A stretch of 64,000 nucleotides of DNA from the NCBI RefSeq assembly GCF_902832885.1, contig NZ_CADFDK010000001.1:744001-808000 (forward strand). The letters run 5' to 3'. The stretch comes from Burkholderia seminalis DSM 23518. GTDB lineage: Bacteria; Pseudomonadota; Gammaproteobacteria; Burkholderiales; Burkholderiaceae. The position numbers were made by a program, and so were the translations under genes. Below are positions 40,838 to 48,144 of this stretch, in pieces. A model generated the notes under the pieces. It saw only the letters and a program-made list of their open reading frames with translations. It was not told the origin of the DNA and ran no database searches. The stretch's first letter is position 1, and each line of letters opens with the position of its first letter.

Positions 40838-41715
40838 GCAGCCTTGTCCGCGTGCGTGGCAGTGATGGCGTCGTCGATCGTCACCTGGCGCGGATCGACC
40901 TCCGACGCGTTCTCGCCTTCGGAGAGGCCTAGCACCCAGCGGAGCGCCTCGGCGCGCTCGCCAGTTGCCGTCTTCAGCGCCTCGGCAATGTCCTTCCGCG
41001 TCGGCTTGGCGCGCTTTACCGGCGCAGCGTCGAGCGCAGCGAGCATCGCACGCGACCGTTCGTGCCCCCTCTTCCCTTCGATGGCGGCTTCGATCTCGGC
41101 CAGCTTCGCGCGCTGCTCGTCCGGCGACAGCTTCGCGAGCTTCATCGCGACGACCTGGGTAATCGTGCCGGCCTCGACCGCGTCACGGACAGCCATGCAG
41201 CACTCCAGCAGCTTCATGGCGCCCGTCACCGTCGCCTCGTTCACACCGAACATGGTCGCCACGGCGTCGAGCGGATGTCCGACGTCGAGCGCGCGCGCCA
41301 TCTTCTCGGCACGATTCACGAGCGAGTCGCCCTGGCGAATCTCGTTCGCGCTGATCATCACGCCGACGAACGGCTTCACGCCGTCGCCGAGAACGCGCTT
41401 CGGAATCGCAGGAATCGTGATCGGCTCGAAACCTTCATGCCGCAGGCGGCGATTGAGCTCGCGCGCGTTGATGACCCGGCGGCGCCCCTCGACGATCAGG
41501 AATTCACCGGTCTCGGGGTCCTTGAAGAAAACCACCGGCGTGAAAACGCCATGCGCCCGATAGTTGCGAATCGTTTTTTCGTCCGGTGCCTGATGCACTC
41601 GACGGTCGTACAGCGGGTGCGTCGGATCGGTTACGAGCGTGAATGCGTCCGGATCCATGCCGAGCACGTTTCCTTGACCCGACGCCCCGTAAACTTCTTT
41701 CGAGCTTCTGCCCAC
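40834..41715 (-). CDS. ParB/RepB-like nuclease-domain protein
   Basis: The 293-residue protein starts at GTG (AGGAG six bases upstream). It begins MGRSSKEVYGASGQGNVLGM. A ParB N-terminal fold is seen in YRAHGVFTPVVFFKDPETGE and FLIVEGRRRVINARELNRRL (the E-G-R-R-R box). A helix-turn-helix, DAVATMFGVNEATVTGAMKL, follows. In phages such proteins sit beside the initiator and may bind DNA for replication control; no ParA is nearby, so plasmid-style partition is unlikely. Confidence 0.8.
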   Translation of the reverse strand: MGRSSKEVYGASGQGNVLGMDPDAFTLVTDPTHPLYDRRVHQAPDEKTIRNYRAHGVFTPVVFFKDPETGEFLIVEGRRRVINARELNRRLRHEGFEPITIPAIPKRVLGDGVKPFVGVMISANEIRQGDSLVNRAEKMARALDVGHPLDAVATMFGVNEATVTGAMKLLECCMAVRDAVEAGTITQVVAMKLAKLSPDEQRAKLAEIEAAIEGKRGHERSRAMLAALDAAPVKRAKPTRKDIAEALKTATGERAEALRWVLGLSEGENASEVDPRQVTIDDAITATHADKAA

Positions 41716-41736
41716 GTTTTTCTCCTATGCTGCCGC

Positions 41737-42081
41737 TCACGCGGCAATCGGTTCGCGCGATTCTGCGCTGTATTGCGCCACCAGGGCGTCGTGTTGGTCT
41801 TGGGTCATGTCGCGCGTCCAGAAGTCGGGATGACCGGGCAGCCGGTCGCTGCCGTCCTTGCGGTGCTGGCAGTAGAAGCACCCGATGCGGTGCGGAAACC
41901 AGTAGCCGGGACAATCGCACCGAGTCACGCCGGCGTTGCGCTCCATCATCCATTTGTCGATGCGCCAGTCGCGGGCGCCGCAGATGCATTCCGGATATGC
42001 CGCGTCCTCCAGGACGCTAGGTTTGTCCTGAAGTACCTTGCGGCGGTCGCACTTGCGACAGCGGCAATGGAATCGAGCCAT
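41737..42081 (-). CDS. zinc-ribbon-like cysteine-rich protein, 114 aa
   Basis: It begins MARFHCRCRKCDRRKVLQDK and contains ten cysteines in pairs: CRCRKC, CICGARDW, RCDCPGYWFPHRIGCFYC. The C-terminal part includes WTRDMTQDQHDALVAQYSAE. It probably binds one or two zinc ions. Similar proteins of unknown function are common in Burkholderia prophage early regions. An upstream extension is rejected because it runs into the neighbour gene. Confidence 0.65.
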   Translation of the reverse strand: MARFHCRCRKCDRRKVLQDKPSVLEDAAYPECICGARDWRIDKWMMERNAGVTRCDCPGYWFPHRIGCFYCQHRKDGSDRLPGHPDFWTRDMTQDQHDALVAQYSAESREPIAA

Positions 42082-42082
42082 G

Positions 42083-42382
42083 TCAGGCGACCGGCAGGCC
42101 GAGCAGTTCTTGCGACTTGCCCGTCGCGGTGCATTTGCGCGACCCGCGCTTCGCCAGCCGCTCGGCGTCGAGCAGCTCACGTGCACGACCACACACGCTG
42201 GAAAGCTTGAGATTGGTGCGCGCCGAGATGTCCTCGCGCGTGAGCAAGGTCTCGGGCGAATCGAAGCAATCCATCACCATCTGCTGCTTGGCCGAGAGTT
42301 CGGACACAGGCATGGCGTGGAAGCTGTCTTGTTGCGTCTCGGAGACGCGATGGCCCGTTCGGGCGCTGAAAAAATCATCCAT
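42083..42382 (-). CDS. winged-helix hypothetical protein, 99 aa
   Basis: MDDFFSARTGHRVSETQQDS... has a winged-helix-like core, SAKQQMVMDCFDSPETLLTR and EDISARTNLKLSSVCGRARE, with a C-terminal L-x-x-x-x-R-G-S-R-K wing. This suggests a small DNA-binding protein. It lies between the CII-like and the cysteine-rich gene in the PR operon; the stop is one base from the next start. Confidence 0.6.
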   Translation of the reverse strand: MDDFFSARTGHRVSETQQDSFHAMPVSELSAKQQMVMDCFDSPETLLTREDISARTNLKLSSVCGRARELLDAERLAKRGSRKCTATGKSQELLGLPVA

Positions 42383-42479
42383 GCGGCCTCTCCTACGGCC
42401 GAAGCCGCTTAGGACTACGAAATCCGGATAAAAACGCTTTCCGCAGAAAACGCTTGTATCGAGATTCCTGCCGCTTACA

Positions 42480-42779
42480 TCAGAACCGGCCGCCGCACTC
42501 CCCGAACCCTTCGCGCGCGCAGTGGCAGTTCACGCCGACTTTGCTCATGGTCGACAGCCCATCGAGGTACTCGCGTGACACGACACGGAGCTCGAGCGCA
42601 TTCAGCCCAACATCGATCTTGCCGATCGGAATACCGAGTTGCCCCGACAAAAAACGGCTGACCTGAGATTCGTCCCACCCGAGCGCTTCAGCTACCGGAC
42701 CGCGCGCACGCGGATCCGTCAGCGCTTCGCGGAACGCGCGCTCGATGCTCGGTTTTCGGACAAATTCAATCGTGCTCAT
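42480..42779 (-). CDS. CII-like transcription activator
   Basis: This 99-residue protein begins MSTIEFVRKPSIERAFREAL. It has the lambda CII-type helix-turn-helix, PVAEALGWDESQVSRFLSGQ, followed by the G-I-P-I-x-K-I core. CII proteins switch on the repressor and integrase after infection. Its place downstream of cro and upstream of the initiator gene is as in lambda. The upstream extension of 44 residues is rejected. Possible target promoters were not identified. Confidence 0.78.
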   Translation of the reverse strand: MSTIEFVRKPSIERAFREALTDPRARGPVAEALGWDESQVSRFLSGQLGIPIGKIDVGLNALELRVVSREYLDGLSTMSKVGVNCHCAREGFGECGGRF

Positions 42780-42925
42780 ACCAACTCCGTAGTAATCAAA
42801 ATTGCTTGAATGACCTTGAGGGTCGACCTGCGTAACCTGTAACCGCTGACTCAACCGGATGCGAACCATCGCTATGCGAGAATTGAAGCCTCTGACCTCT
42901 TCAACAACCACACAACGGGGTTCGC

Positions 42926-43201
42926 ATGACCGACGACGAAATCAACGACAAATTCAAGAGCCTTGCGATCGCCCTCGAAATGCAGCGCGCTCGCAGCGAC
43001 GTTCTATCGCTCGTTGTGAAACACGCCCTTCTTTCCTTGCCTCAGGCAGCGCCCTTAATCGAGAAGATCACAAGTTCGTTGAGCTATACCGGTACCCACG
43101 CCTTGTTTTCGACGGAGACGAACGACGCTTACATGGCCGCCTTCGACGCCGAGGTCCAAGTAATTTCCTCATGGTTGCCGCCTCAGAAGCACGGCGCCTG
43201 A
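42926..43201 (+). CDS. hypothetical protein, 91 aa, opposite strand in PR operon
   Basis: MTDDEINDKFKSLAIALEMQ... is a small helical acidic protein with no recognised family. It reads rightwards between the leftward cII-like and cro-like genes. A purine-rich GGGGTTCGC precedes the ATG. It is AT-richer than its neighbours. It could be a cargo gene or an antisense regulator of the PR transcript. Confidence 0.55.
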   Translation: MTDDEINDKFKSLAIALEMQRARSDVLSLVVKHALLSLPQAAPLIEKITSSLSYTGTHALFSTETNDAYMAAFDAEVQVISSWLPPQKHGA

Positions 43202-43460
43202 GAATCTCCTGCCAGTCGGTATCGTCGGGTGCCCTGAGGAACGGGACCCACTCGTCCATCGGGACGCCTGCCATTAACGAACCTCCTGTCGATCCGGCGT
43301 TCCGATCAGCGGCAGGATTCGGCTGACGCTCAGTCGTTCAGCCGAGTACACGCTGGATGCAATGATCACAACCGGCATAGGGGTGAGGGTTCCAGCCTTC
43401 GCCGTAGAATCAGCAGTTCTCACACAAACTTTTTCCACTTCACTCACGGAAGGAACCCTC

Positions 43461-43991
43461 ATGGACGTTTCGTTCATTAACGCCGCTGCTGCATCGCTTG
43501 GCATCGCTCGCGATTTCGGCAAAGCAGCGCTGGCGGTTCGTGATTTCAATGAGATGGCGGCAATCGTCAGCAAGCTCAACGATCAGATCCTTGATGCTCA
43601 GGACAAGCTTTTCGCTCTGCAGCGCGAGTTGTTCCGGGAACAACAAGAGCACTTCGAGGCTGAGAAGAAGATCGTGGAACTGGAGAAGGCGTTGAAAGAC
43701 CAAACGGACTGCGAACTTGTCGACATCGGCAAGGGATTCCGTGCGTATCAGGACAAAGACCGCGCTGTTCCGGCTGGCGAAGTCTCGCCAGTTGCGCCGA
43801 ATGCGCTCCACTTCTTCTGTCAACCCTGCTTCGAGAGCACGGGGATCAAATCCACGCTTCAGCCCGACATTTATATGGGGCAACAAACTGGCTGGAAGTG
43901 CCGGATTTGCAAAGAGGAATTCGCCAGCGGCAGTCCCGATCCAGCTGCAATGCAAGCAGCGATCCGTCGACGCGTGCAGAGGTTGCCGTGA
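43461..43991 (+). CDS. coiled-coil zinc-ribbon protein, 176 aa
   Basis: Preceded by GGAAGGA, the ATG gives MDVSFINAAAASLGIARDFG. A coiled coil (about residues 30-90, AQDKLFALQRELFREQQEHF) is followed by a C-terminal zinc ribbon: FCQPCFESTG...WKCRICKEEF (two C-x-x-C pairs). Proteins of this layout lie beside repressor genes in many phages and their function is unknown. It reads rightwards and converges on the Cro-like gene, nine bases apart. Confidence 0.65.
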   Translation: MDVSFINAAAASLGIARDFGKAALAVRDFNEMAAIVSKLNDQILDAQDKLFALQRELFREQQEHFEAEKKIVELEKALKDQTDCELVDIGKGFRAYQDKDRAVPAGEVSPVAPNALHFFCQPCFESTGIKSTLQPDIYMGQQTGWKCRICKEEFASGSPDPAAMQAAIRRRVQRLP

Positions 43992-43999
43992 TGCGCCCA

Positions 44000-44284
44000 T
44001 CAGCGAACCTCATCGTCATCAAGCGGCTGGACGTCGTCCGACGCATCGGTGCTGCTCGGAACGTCTGCGAGATCGGGCCATGTATCCCGAATCACTTTCG
44101 GCGGAAAGAGGTCAACGCGGCGCACTTGGCCGCCTGTCTCACGCTCGATAGGCCAACCGTAAGGAATTGGCACGGGCCTCTTCTTGTTCGCCCATGCGCT
44201 GATGTCGGAGGCGTGGGCGTCAATGGCGGCAGCTAGTTTCACTAGCCTGCCGCGCTCCACATCAAGGTAGGTTCTGAGGTCCAT
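44000..44284 (-). CDS. Cro/YdaS-like repressor
   Basis: The 94-residue protein MDLRTYLDVERGRLVKLAAA... has the YdaS/Cro pattern: Y-L-x-x-x-R-G-x-x-x-x-L-A-A-x-I, HASDISAWANKKRPVPIPYG and IERETGGQVRRVDLFP. It is the first gene transcribed from PR. The -10 hexamer TAAAGT ends only six bases before the ATG, so the mRNA is probably leaderless. It should repress the CI gene and early promoters during lytic growth. Confidence 0.82.
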   Translation of the reverse strand: MDLRTYLDVERGRLVKLAAAIDAHASDISAWANKKRPVPIPYGWPIERETGGQVRRVDLFPPKVIRDTWPDLADVPSSTDASDDVQPLDDDEVR

Positions 44285-44290
44285 GCCCGG

Positions 44291-44324
44291 ACTTTAGCGA
44301 AACGCAAAAGCTTTGTCTATAGCG
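44291..44324 (-). promoter_or_regulatory. PR promoter with operator
   Basis: On the minus strand: -35 TAGACA (44319-44314), a 17-base spacer containing GCGTTTCGC, and -10 TAAAGT (44296-44291). The 34 bases match 45216-45249 (plus strand) at 32 positions. Further operator-like motifs, GCGTTTCGC at 44322-44330 and TAGCGTTTTGCTA at 44344-44356, lie between here and the cI-like gene. Confidence 0.8.
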
Positions 44325-44360
44325 TTTCGCGCATATACGGCTTTAGCGTTTTGCTATTGA

Positions 44361-44771
44361 ATGCGAGACATGAAGGAAATTGACGAAATCCGTCGAGACA
44401 ATCTCCGGATCATCGAGGCTGAGCACGGCGGCCCTTCGGCCGCTGCCGCGGCTCTTGGGATGTCCCATTCCCAATTCACGAACCTCCGAGACGGCGCGAA
44501 GGATTCGAAGACCGGTCGGCCACGCGGTATGCGCACTGCGACGGCCCGCAAGATCGACGAACTCGCCGGCAAACCGGCTGGTTGGCTCGATACCGATCAC
44601 TCCCACACTACGGCCGACGTACTGAGCCACGGAGTTCCCGCCGGTTGGGACAAACTTTCCCAAGCTCAGCGCGCCCAGGTCGAATCGTTTATCCGTTGGC
44701 TCATTAGTGAATCAGCGACCCACACCAACGTATCGGCGTCAGAGGGCAAACGCTTCGGTAAAGGTGATTAA
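44361..44771 (+). CDS. CI-like repressor without peptidase domain
   Basis: The 136-residue protein (MRDMKEIDEIRRDNLRIIEA...) has a lambda-type helix-turn-helix, PSAAAAALGMSHSQFTNLRD, and the typical AGKPAGWLDTD that closes the DNA-binding domain of many phage CI proteins. The C-terminal 50 residues (SQAQRAQVESFIRWLISES) are a short helical, probably oligomerising, part. The S24/LexA-type self-cleavage domain is absent, so RecA cannot inactivate it directly. The start may be 44361 or 44370. Confidence 0.8.
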   Translation: MRDMKEIDEIRRDNLRIIEAEHGGPSAAAAALGMSHSQFTNLRDGAKDSKTGRPRGMRTATARKIDELAGKPAGWLDTDHSHTTADVLSHGVPAGWDKLSQAQRAQVESFIRWLISESATHTNVSASEGKRFGKGD

Positions 44772-45002
44772 AATTTCAGGATGATCGGTCACCCTCGGCT
44801 CGAGCGACGCGTCCGAAAAAAGCCAGTCACGCGTAAGCAGCAATCCTTCCCCATCGTCGGCTAACCCGACGACTGGATCTCCGACCAGTTCGCATTCCCA
44901 GCGACCGTCACCGTGCGGATAGTCGACTCTCACGACCCTGCCAATCAGCGCCTGGTTTCGCGAATGGACTACCCGCGCCAGATCTCCAGGTTTGCACTTC
45001 AT
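44739..45002 (-). CDS. LexA-controlled small protein, candidate antirepressor
   Basis: The 87-residue protein begins MKCKPGDLARVVHSRNQALI and has a KOW/SH3-like beta pattern (GDLARVV...GRVVRVDY...WECELVGDPVVG). GAGGA lies eight bases before this ATG; a GTG at 45029 is an alternative. A near-consensus LexA box lies 57 bases upstream. It reads against the CI-like gene and overlaps its end by 33 bases. By analogy with phage 186 Tum and the LexA-controlled antirepressors of Salmonella Gifsy phages, it may inactivate CI after DNA damage (inference). Confidence 0.65.
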   Translation of the reverse strand: MKCKPGDLARVVHSRNQALIGRVVRVDYPHGDGRWECELVGDPVVGLADDGEGLLLTRDWLFSDASLEPRVTDHPEILITFTEAFAL

Positions 45003-45058
45003 TCGGCATGTCCTCGCGTCTCGATTCACATTAGCACCCCGCTTTGTCGCCGGCCAAA

Positions 45059-45078
45059 TACTGTATGAATGTACAGTA
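45059..45078. promoter_or_regulatory. LexA (SOS) box upstream of 44739-45002
   Basis: TACTGTATGAATGTACAGTA carries CTGT-N8-ACAG (CTGT 45061-45064, ACAG 45073-45076) and the flanking TA at both ends of the consensus. It lies upstream of the leftward small gene and about 140 bases left of PL. Confidence 0.9.
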
Positions 45079-45215
45079 GTTTATCCTCACAATTGGGGCG
45101 CTTTCAACTCCCGTTGTCATAACTGACATCGAACCATCCGGGAGATGCCACTGAGCGCCCGTCCTACCGCATCCGTTTCCATCGTTGGTCACGATTCGCG
45201 AAAATTTTCGCGTTT

Positions 45216-45249
45216 CGCTATAGACAAACATTTTGCGTTTCGCTAAAGT
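45216..45249 (+). promoter_or_regulatory. PL promoter with operator
   Basis: -35 TAGACA (45221-45226), 17-base spacer with GCGTTTCGC, and -10 TAAAGT (45244-45249), the same as PR except for two bases. A perfect 16-base palindrome, CGCGAAAATTTTCGCG (45197-45212), and another GCGTTTCGC lie directly upstream. It should drive the rightward early genes up to the integrase. Confidence 0.8.
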
Positions 45250-45592
45250 TCACGTCAACGCAGCACAGATCGCCGCGCCACCGCTCCAGGCGGACAGCTC
45301 TCTAAAAATTGATTTCTTGGACCCGGGACCCTCACGGGAGCAACCGGGCGGCTCTGAGGTGTAGCCGTGAAACGGGGTAGCTCCCGACACCTTCCATCCT
45401 CAAGAGCGCGCATTCGGGATGCGGATCCTCCGCAACCTCCAACCGACGCAGCGCACGCAGCACGCCGAGTGCGCGCCCTTGAGGGTTTCTGACTGCGTTG
45501 ATCGAAGGGCATTGACCTCCAGTGCCCTTCTTTGAACGCGGTCTTGGATGTCGAGTTTTTCAGTGTTTCGGCACTTATTTAGGAATCCTCAA
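45250..45592 (+). other. PL leader RNA region with terminator
   Basis: About 340 bases after PL contain no supportable gene. The first part (about 45300-45400) is rich in short complementary GC blocks (CCCGGGACCCTCACGGGAGC and neighbours) and should fold. A terminator-like hairpin has arms GAAGGGCA (45504-45511) and TGCCCTTC (45523-45530) followed by TTTG. A structured leader ahead of a terminator is where nut- or put-type antitermination sites lie in lambdoid phages. Confidence 0.5.
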
Positions 45593-45697
45593 ATGGAAAA
45601 GATCCTGATTGGCGTGTTTGCGCTTGCCGTCGTGCTTGGCATCGCGATCATTCGCGGCGTTAAGCACACGAACGACGACGAGCACCACCGGCACTGA
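45593..45697 (+). CDS. small membrane protein, 34 aa
   Basis: ATG at 45593 preceded by AGGAATCCTCAA. The peptide MEKILIGVFALAVVLGIAII continues RGVKHTNDDEHHRH: one membrane helix (residues 4-21) and a polar, His-rich tail. It is the first gene after PL. Function unknown; early phage membrane peptides often block superinfection or host processes. Confidence 0.6.
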   Translation: MEKILIGVFALAVVLGIAIIRGVKHTNDDEHHRH

Positions 45698-45723
45698 CCA
45701 ACGCAACACGAAGGGGAACGACG

Positions 45724-45903
45724 ATGAACAAGCAAGCCATCTACACCGTGGATTTCGACATCGATCAGATCGACGCGCAAATCTCGGTTTTCAACGTGAA
45801 AGCATTCAGCGCGGAACAGGCGGAAAACATGGCGCGCAGCACGCTTCATCCGCAATACACGTACCGCTGCACTGCGATTGATCGTGTGCGTGACGCCGCC
45901 TAA
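45724..45903 (+). CDS. hypothetical protein, 59 aa
   Basis: The ATG at 45724 follows AAGGGGAACGACG. The protein MNKQAIYTVDFDIDQIDAQI... is small and soluble with an alternating beta/alpha pattern (SVFNVKAFSAEQAENMARST). No family recognised. It is the second gene of the PL operon. Confidence 0.6.
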   Translation: MNKQAIYTVDFDIDQIDAQISVFNVKAFSAEQAENMARSTLHPQYTYRCTAIDRVRDAA

Positions 45904-45931
45904 CAACAGCTCCCGCTACAGGAGAAAGACG

Positions 45932-46111
45932 ATGCGAACCGTAATCGTGGAAGTGAAAAACGAGATTCTCGGGGACAGCGAATTTTGGCGCGGCCCGGAA
46001 TCAAAGATCGCGGAAATCCATAACGTCCCCGCGCGCAAAACGGCGGAACAAGTTGTCGTTGACGGCCAGCCCCGCAAATGCGGGATGTGGCACGTCCGCG
46101 TCGAAGACTGA
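45932..46111 (+). CDS. hypothetical protein, 59 aa
   Basis: ATG preceded by AGGAGAAAGACG. MRTVIVEVKNEILGDSEFWR... is a small soluble protein with beta strands at both ends (TVIVEVK and MWHVRVED). No family recognised. It is third in the PL operon. A shorter spacing to the upstream gene (28 bases) indicates co-transcription. Confidence 0.6.
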   Translation: MRTVIVEVKNEILGDSEFWRGPESKIAEIHNVPARKTAEQVVVDGQPRKCGMWHVRVED

Positions 46112-46158
46112 CCACCCGCGCCCGCCCTGCGGGCAATCACACCACACCGAGGGACCAC

Positions 46159-46488
46159 ATGCATACCAAGATCACGCCCGGGCCGTGGCAGCAGCATGCG
46201 CTTTACCCGGAAATTCTCGTTTCTTCGCATGCGCCAACGCTGTCGCTGCTGACGGTCGACGCAGCCGGCGCGGCCCGGTTCATCAACGCGCACGACTGCC
46301 AACTTGCAAGTTCTGGAGTCGACGTCGCCGAAGCACTGCAGTTGGTCCTGCGGGAACTACCCGCCGATGTGCTCAAGTCCAGCATTCGAACCGTGGCGGA
46401 AATGGCGCTCGTGAAGGCCGGCTACCTGACGATCAAGCCCAAGAGCGAGCCGCCGACACACTACCGGATCTGCGGGGAGAACCTGTGA
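46159..46488 (+). CDS. hypothetical phage early protein, 109 aa
   Basis: It begins MHTKITPGPWQQHALYPEIL. The pattern T-P-G-P-W near the start and A-x-A-x-x-F-I-x-x-A in the first half (AARFINAHDCQLASS) is common in small phage proteins of unknown function found in many beta- and gammaproteobacterial prophages. A C-terminal helix, LKSSIRTVAEMALVKAGYL, follows. Its TGA overlaps the next ATG (TGATG). Confidence 0.65.
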   Translation: MHTKITPGPWQQHALYPEILVSSHAPTLSLLTVDAAGAARFINAHDCQLASSGVDVAEALQLVLRELPADVLKSSIRTVAEMALVKAGYLTIKPKSEPPTHYRICGENL

Positions 46489-46709
46489 TGCCGACCGTCG
46501 CCGATAGCCTTCAGCCTGAAATGCACAAAAACAAAAGATCGCTCGTCCTGGCCGGATCAACCGATAACGAGCTGCTCGCTGCCTGCGGCGACCTCCATGG
46601 CTACATCATCAAGGGAAGCCTGTGGGTCGTCGGGAGCGGGATCGCTGTCGCATGTGTCTGGTTTCTCTGTGTCGCCTTTCGTGCTGGGGTGCTCGCATGG
46701 CCCTGGTGA
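46488..46709 (+). CDS. small membrane protein, 73 aa
   Basis: MPTVADSLQPEMHKNKRSLV... has a soluble N-terminal half and one membrane helix near the end (about residues 45-66, LWVVGSGIAVACVWFLCVAF). No family recognised. It is coupled by overlap to both neighbours (46488 and 46697). Confidence 0.6.
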   Translation: MPTVADSLQPEMHKNKRSLVLAGSTDNELLAACGDLHGYIIKGSLWVVGSGIAVACVWFLCVAFRAGVLAWPW

Positions 46710-46777
46710 AGGTCTGGATCGGTTCCGTGATAGCCATCGTCATATTCTTGTTGATGCAAGCAACACTCGATCGTTAG
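46697..46777 (+). CDS. tiny membrane peptide, 26 aa
   Basis: The frame MALVKVWIGSVIAIVIFLLM continues QATLDR and overlaps the preceding gene by 13 bases. Almost the whole peptide is one membrane helix. It is too short to test by composition, so the support is the start overlap and hydrophobic pattern alone. It ends at the stop of the opposite-strand gene 46774-47424. Confidence 0.4.
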   Translation: MALVKVWIGSVIAIVIFLLMQATLDR

Positions 46778-47424
46778 CCAGTAACAAGCACTGGATCTAC
46801 CCCAAACTGGCGCGAATACCGCTTTGCGCGGTCGAATGCGCGACCAAGCGTCGGCAGCAGGCTTCGGATGGCGTGAACATCTTCGTGCTGACTAAAGTCG
46901 GTCGTGCTGTCGATCGGATTCTGAGAAAGCTCCGCCTTGATCACATGAAGTGACTGAAATACGCGCGCGGCAGAATGCTTGAACTGAATGATCGGCGTCA
47001 CGAAGTCTGACGATGGCAAATCCCAGAGAGGAATTCCATCAAGAGCCGTCTGTAGCGTCGCGATTGTGTGCTCGTCGATAACCCGCCAGACATTCACGCG
47101 GACGTCCTCATCTGTTTTCATGTTCGCCGCGATCACGCCAATCCACCCATGCGTCTCAGCGAGAATTCGCAGAACAACTTCGACGCGCAGCTCAATACGC
47201 TTCTGTTCGGCAAGCTCTTGTCGCGAGCGTTCTGCGTTCATTTGCCACCGCACAAGCGCGACGGATGCAACGATCGCAGCGATCGAGCCAATCGCTTGCA
47301 TCCACGATGCCATGTAGTCAGTCTTATATGGCTGTGTGCCAGCAGACGTCGCTCCGAAAGCTGAAATGATGATAACGGCAGCGACTCCACCAAGGGCAGC
47401 CAACGCGTGCTTCCACGTCTTCAT
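46774..47424 (-). CDS. membrane protein with cytoplasmic helical domain, cargo candidate
   Basis: This protein of about 216 residues has two N-terminal membrane segments: KHALAALGGVAAVIIISAFG and AIGSIAAIVASVALVRWQMN. A 150-residue soluble part rich in helices follows (AEQKRIELRVEVVLRILAET, SAARVFQSLHVIKAELSQNP). No catalytic motif is seen. It is AT-richer than neighbours and reads against the PL operon, 16 bases downstream of a similar gene (47440). The pair looks like an acquired two-gene unit. Start may be 47424 or 47436. Confidence 0.6.
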   Translation of the reverse strand: MKTWKHALAALGGVAAVIIISAFGATSAGTQPYKTDYMASWMQAIGSIAAIVASVALVRWQMNAERSRQELAEQKRIELRVEVVLRILAETHGWIGVIAANMKTDEDVRVNVWRVIDEHTIATLQTALDGIPLWDLPSSDFVTPIIQFKHSAARVFQSLHVIKAELSQNPIDSTTDFSQHEDVHAIRSLLPTLGRAFDRAKRYSRQFGVDPVLVTG

Positions 47425-47439
47425 CGCGCACCCCATTCA

Positions 47440-48144
47440 TTAAGCATCGACAGACGCCTGGTTCATGGACTCCATCGCTTTCTTCACTGAAGGCGGGATT
47501 TTCACAGGAGTAATTTCCGATCCAGCCTTGCTTTTCAGCTCTTTCAGCGCTTGATCGACTTCCGACGCACCTTGCTCAAGCGCCTGCGCTACTAGGGCAA
47601 TCATCTCGAGTAAAGAGGGAGGAGCCCCATAGATCTGATCTGACCGACCTCGGAAACGCTCCAATTGGGTCTTGACGGATGTCATCGACCCCTGGACCTG
47701 CGCAATCTTAGCGGCACATTTGTATTGCAATGGTGTAACCGCAATAAGTTGCTGGTCCGTCACCTGGGGGAGAGTGTCCAGCTTGACGACAATTTCCGAA
47801 ATGGTTCCAAGGTTGAGAACATCTTGACTCGCAACCTTCCGAAGCAACTTGGCACACTCAATGAGTGTGTTGTTCATGGATATGAGCGTCGACAAAATTG
47901 TGTGGACCGTGATTCTCGCCACTACGAGCGATTCCTGACGCTTGATGAATTCTTGCCGGAGTGCGAACGCGAGCGCCAAAAGCGCAGAGGCACATGTTCC
48001 AACGGCCACCGCAAGATCAACGAGATCCTTTTTCGTGACGCCCTGCGACCCTCCGTACGACCCGATCAAATAGGCTAGACCGTACAAGCTTGCGAGACCC
48101 AAGGGAATAGTCGCCCATTTGGCGATTCGGACGAATGTCTGCAT
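47440..48144 (-). CDS. membrane protein with helical cytoplasmic domain, cargo candidate
   Basis: The 234-residue protein begins MQTFVRIAKWATIPLGLASL. Two membrane segments (residues 8-30 and about 42-62, AVAVGTCASALLALAFALRQ) are followed by a long helical soluble domain with ALKELKSKAGSE near the end. It is AT-rich compared with the structural genes. With 46774-47424 it forms a leftward pair inserted in the rightward PL operon. Function unknown; superinfection exclusion or defence is a possibility. ATG at 48144 is chosen over a TTG two codons upstream. Confidence 0.6.
   Translation of the reverse strand: MQTFVRIAKWATIPLGLASLYGLAYLIGSYGGSQGVTKKDLVDLAVAVGTCASALLALAFALRQEFIKRQESLVVARITVHTILSTLISMNNTLIECAKLLRKVASQDVLNLGTISEIVVKLDTLPQVTDQQLIAVTPLQYKCAAKIAQVQGSMTSVKTQLERFRGRSDQIYGAPPSLLEMIALVAQALEQGASEVDQALKELKSKAGSEITPVKIPPSVKKAMESMNQASVDA

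Noticed and set aside
43068-43274. small minus-strand gene beginning MAGVPMDEW
   Set aside because: The first residues look plausible but the frame turns into Arg-rich mirror sequence of 42926-43201. No ribosome binding site.
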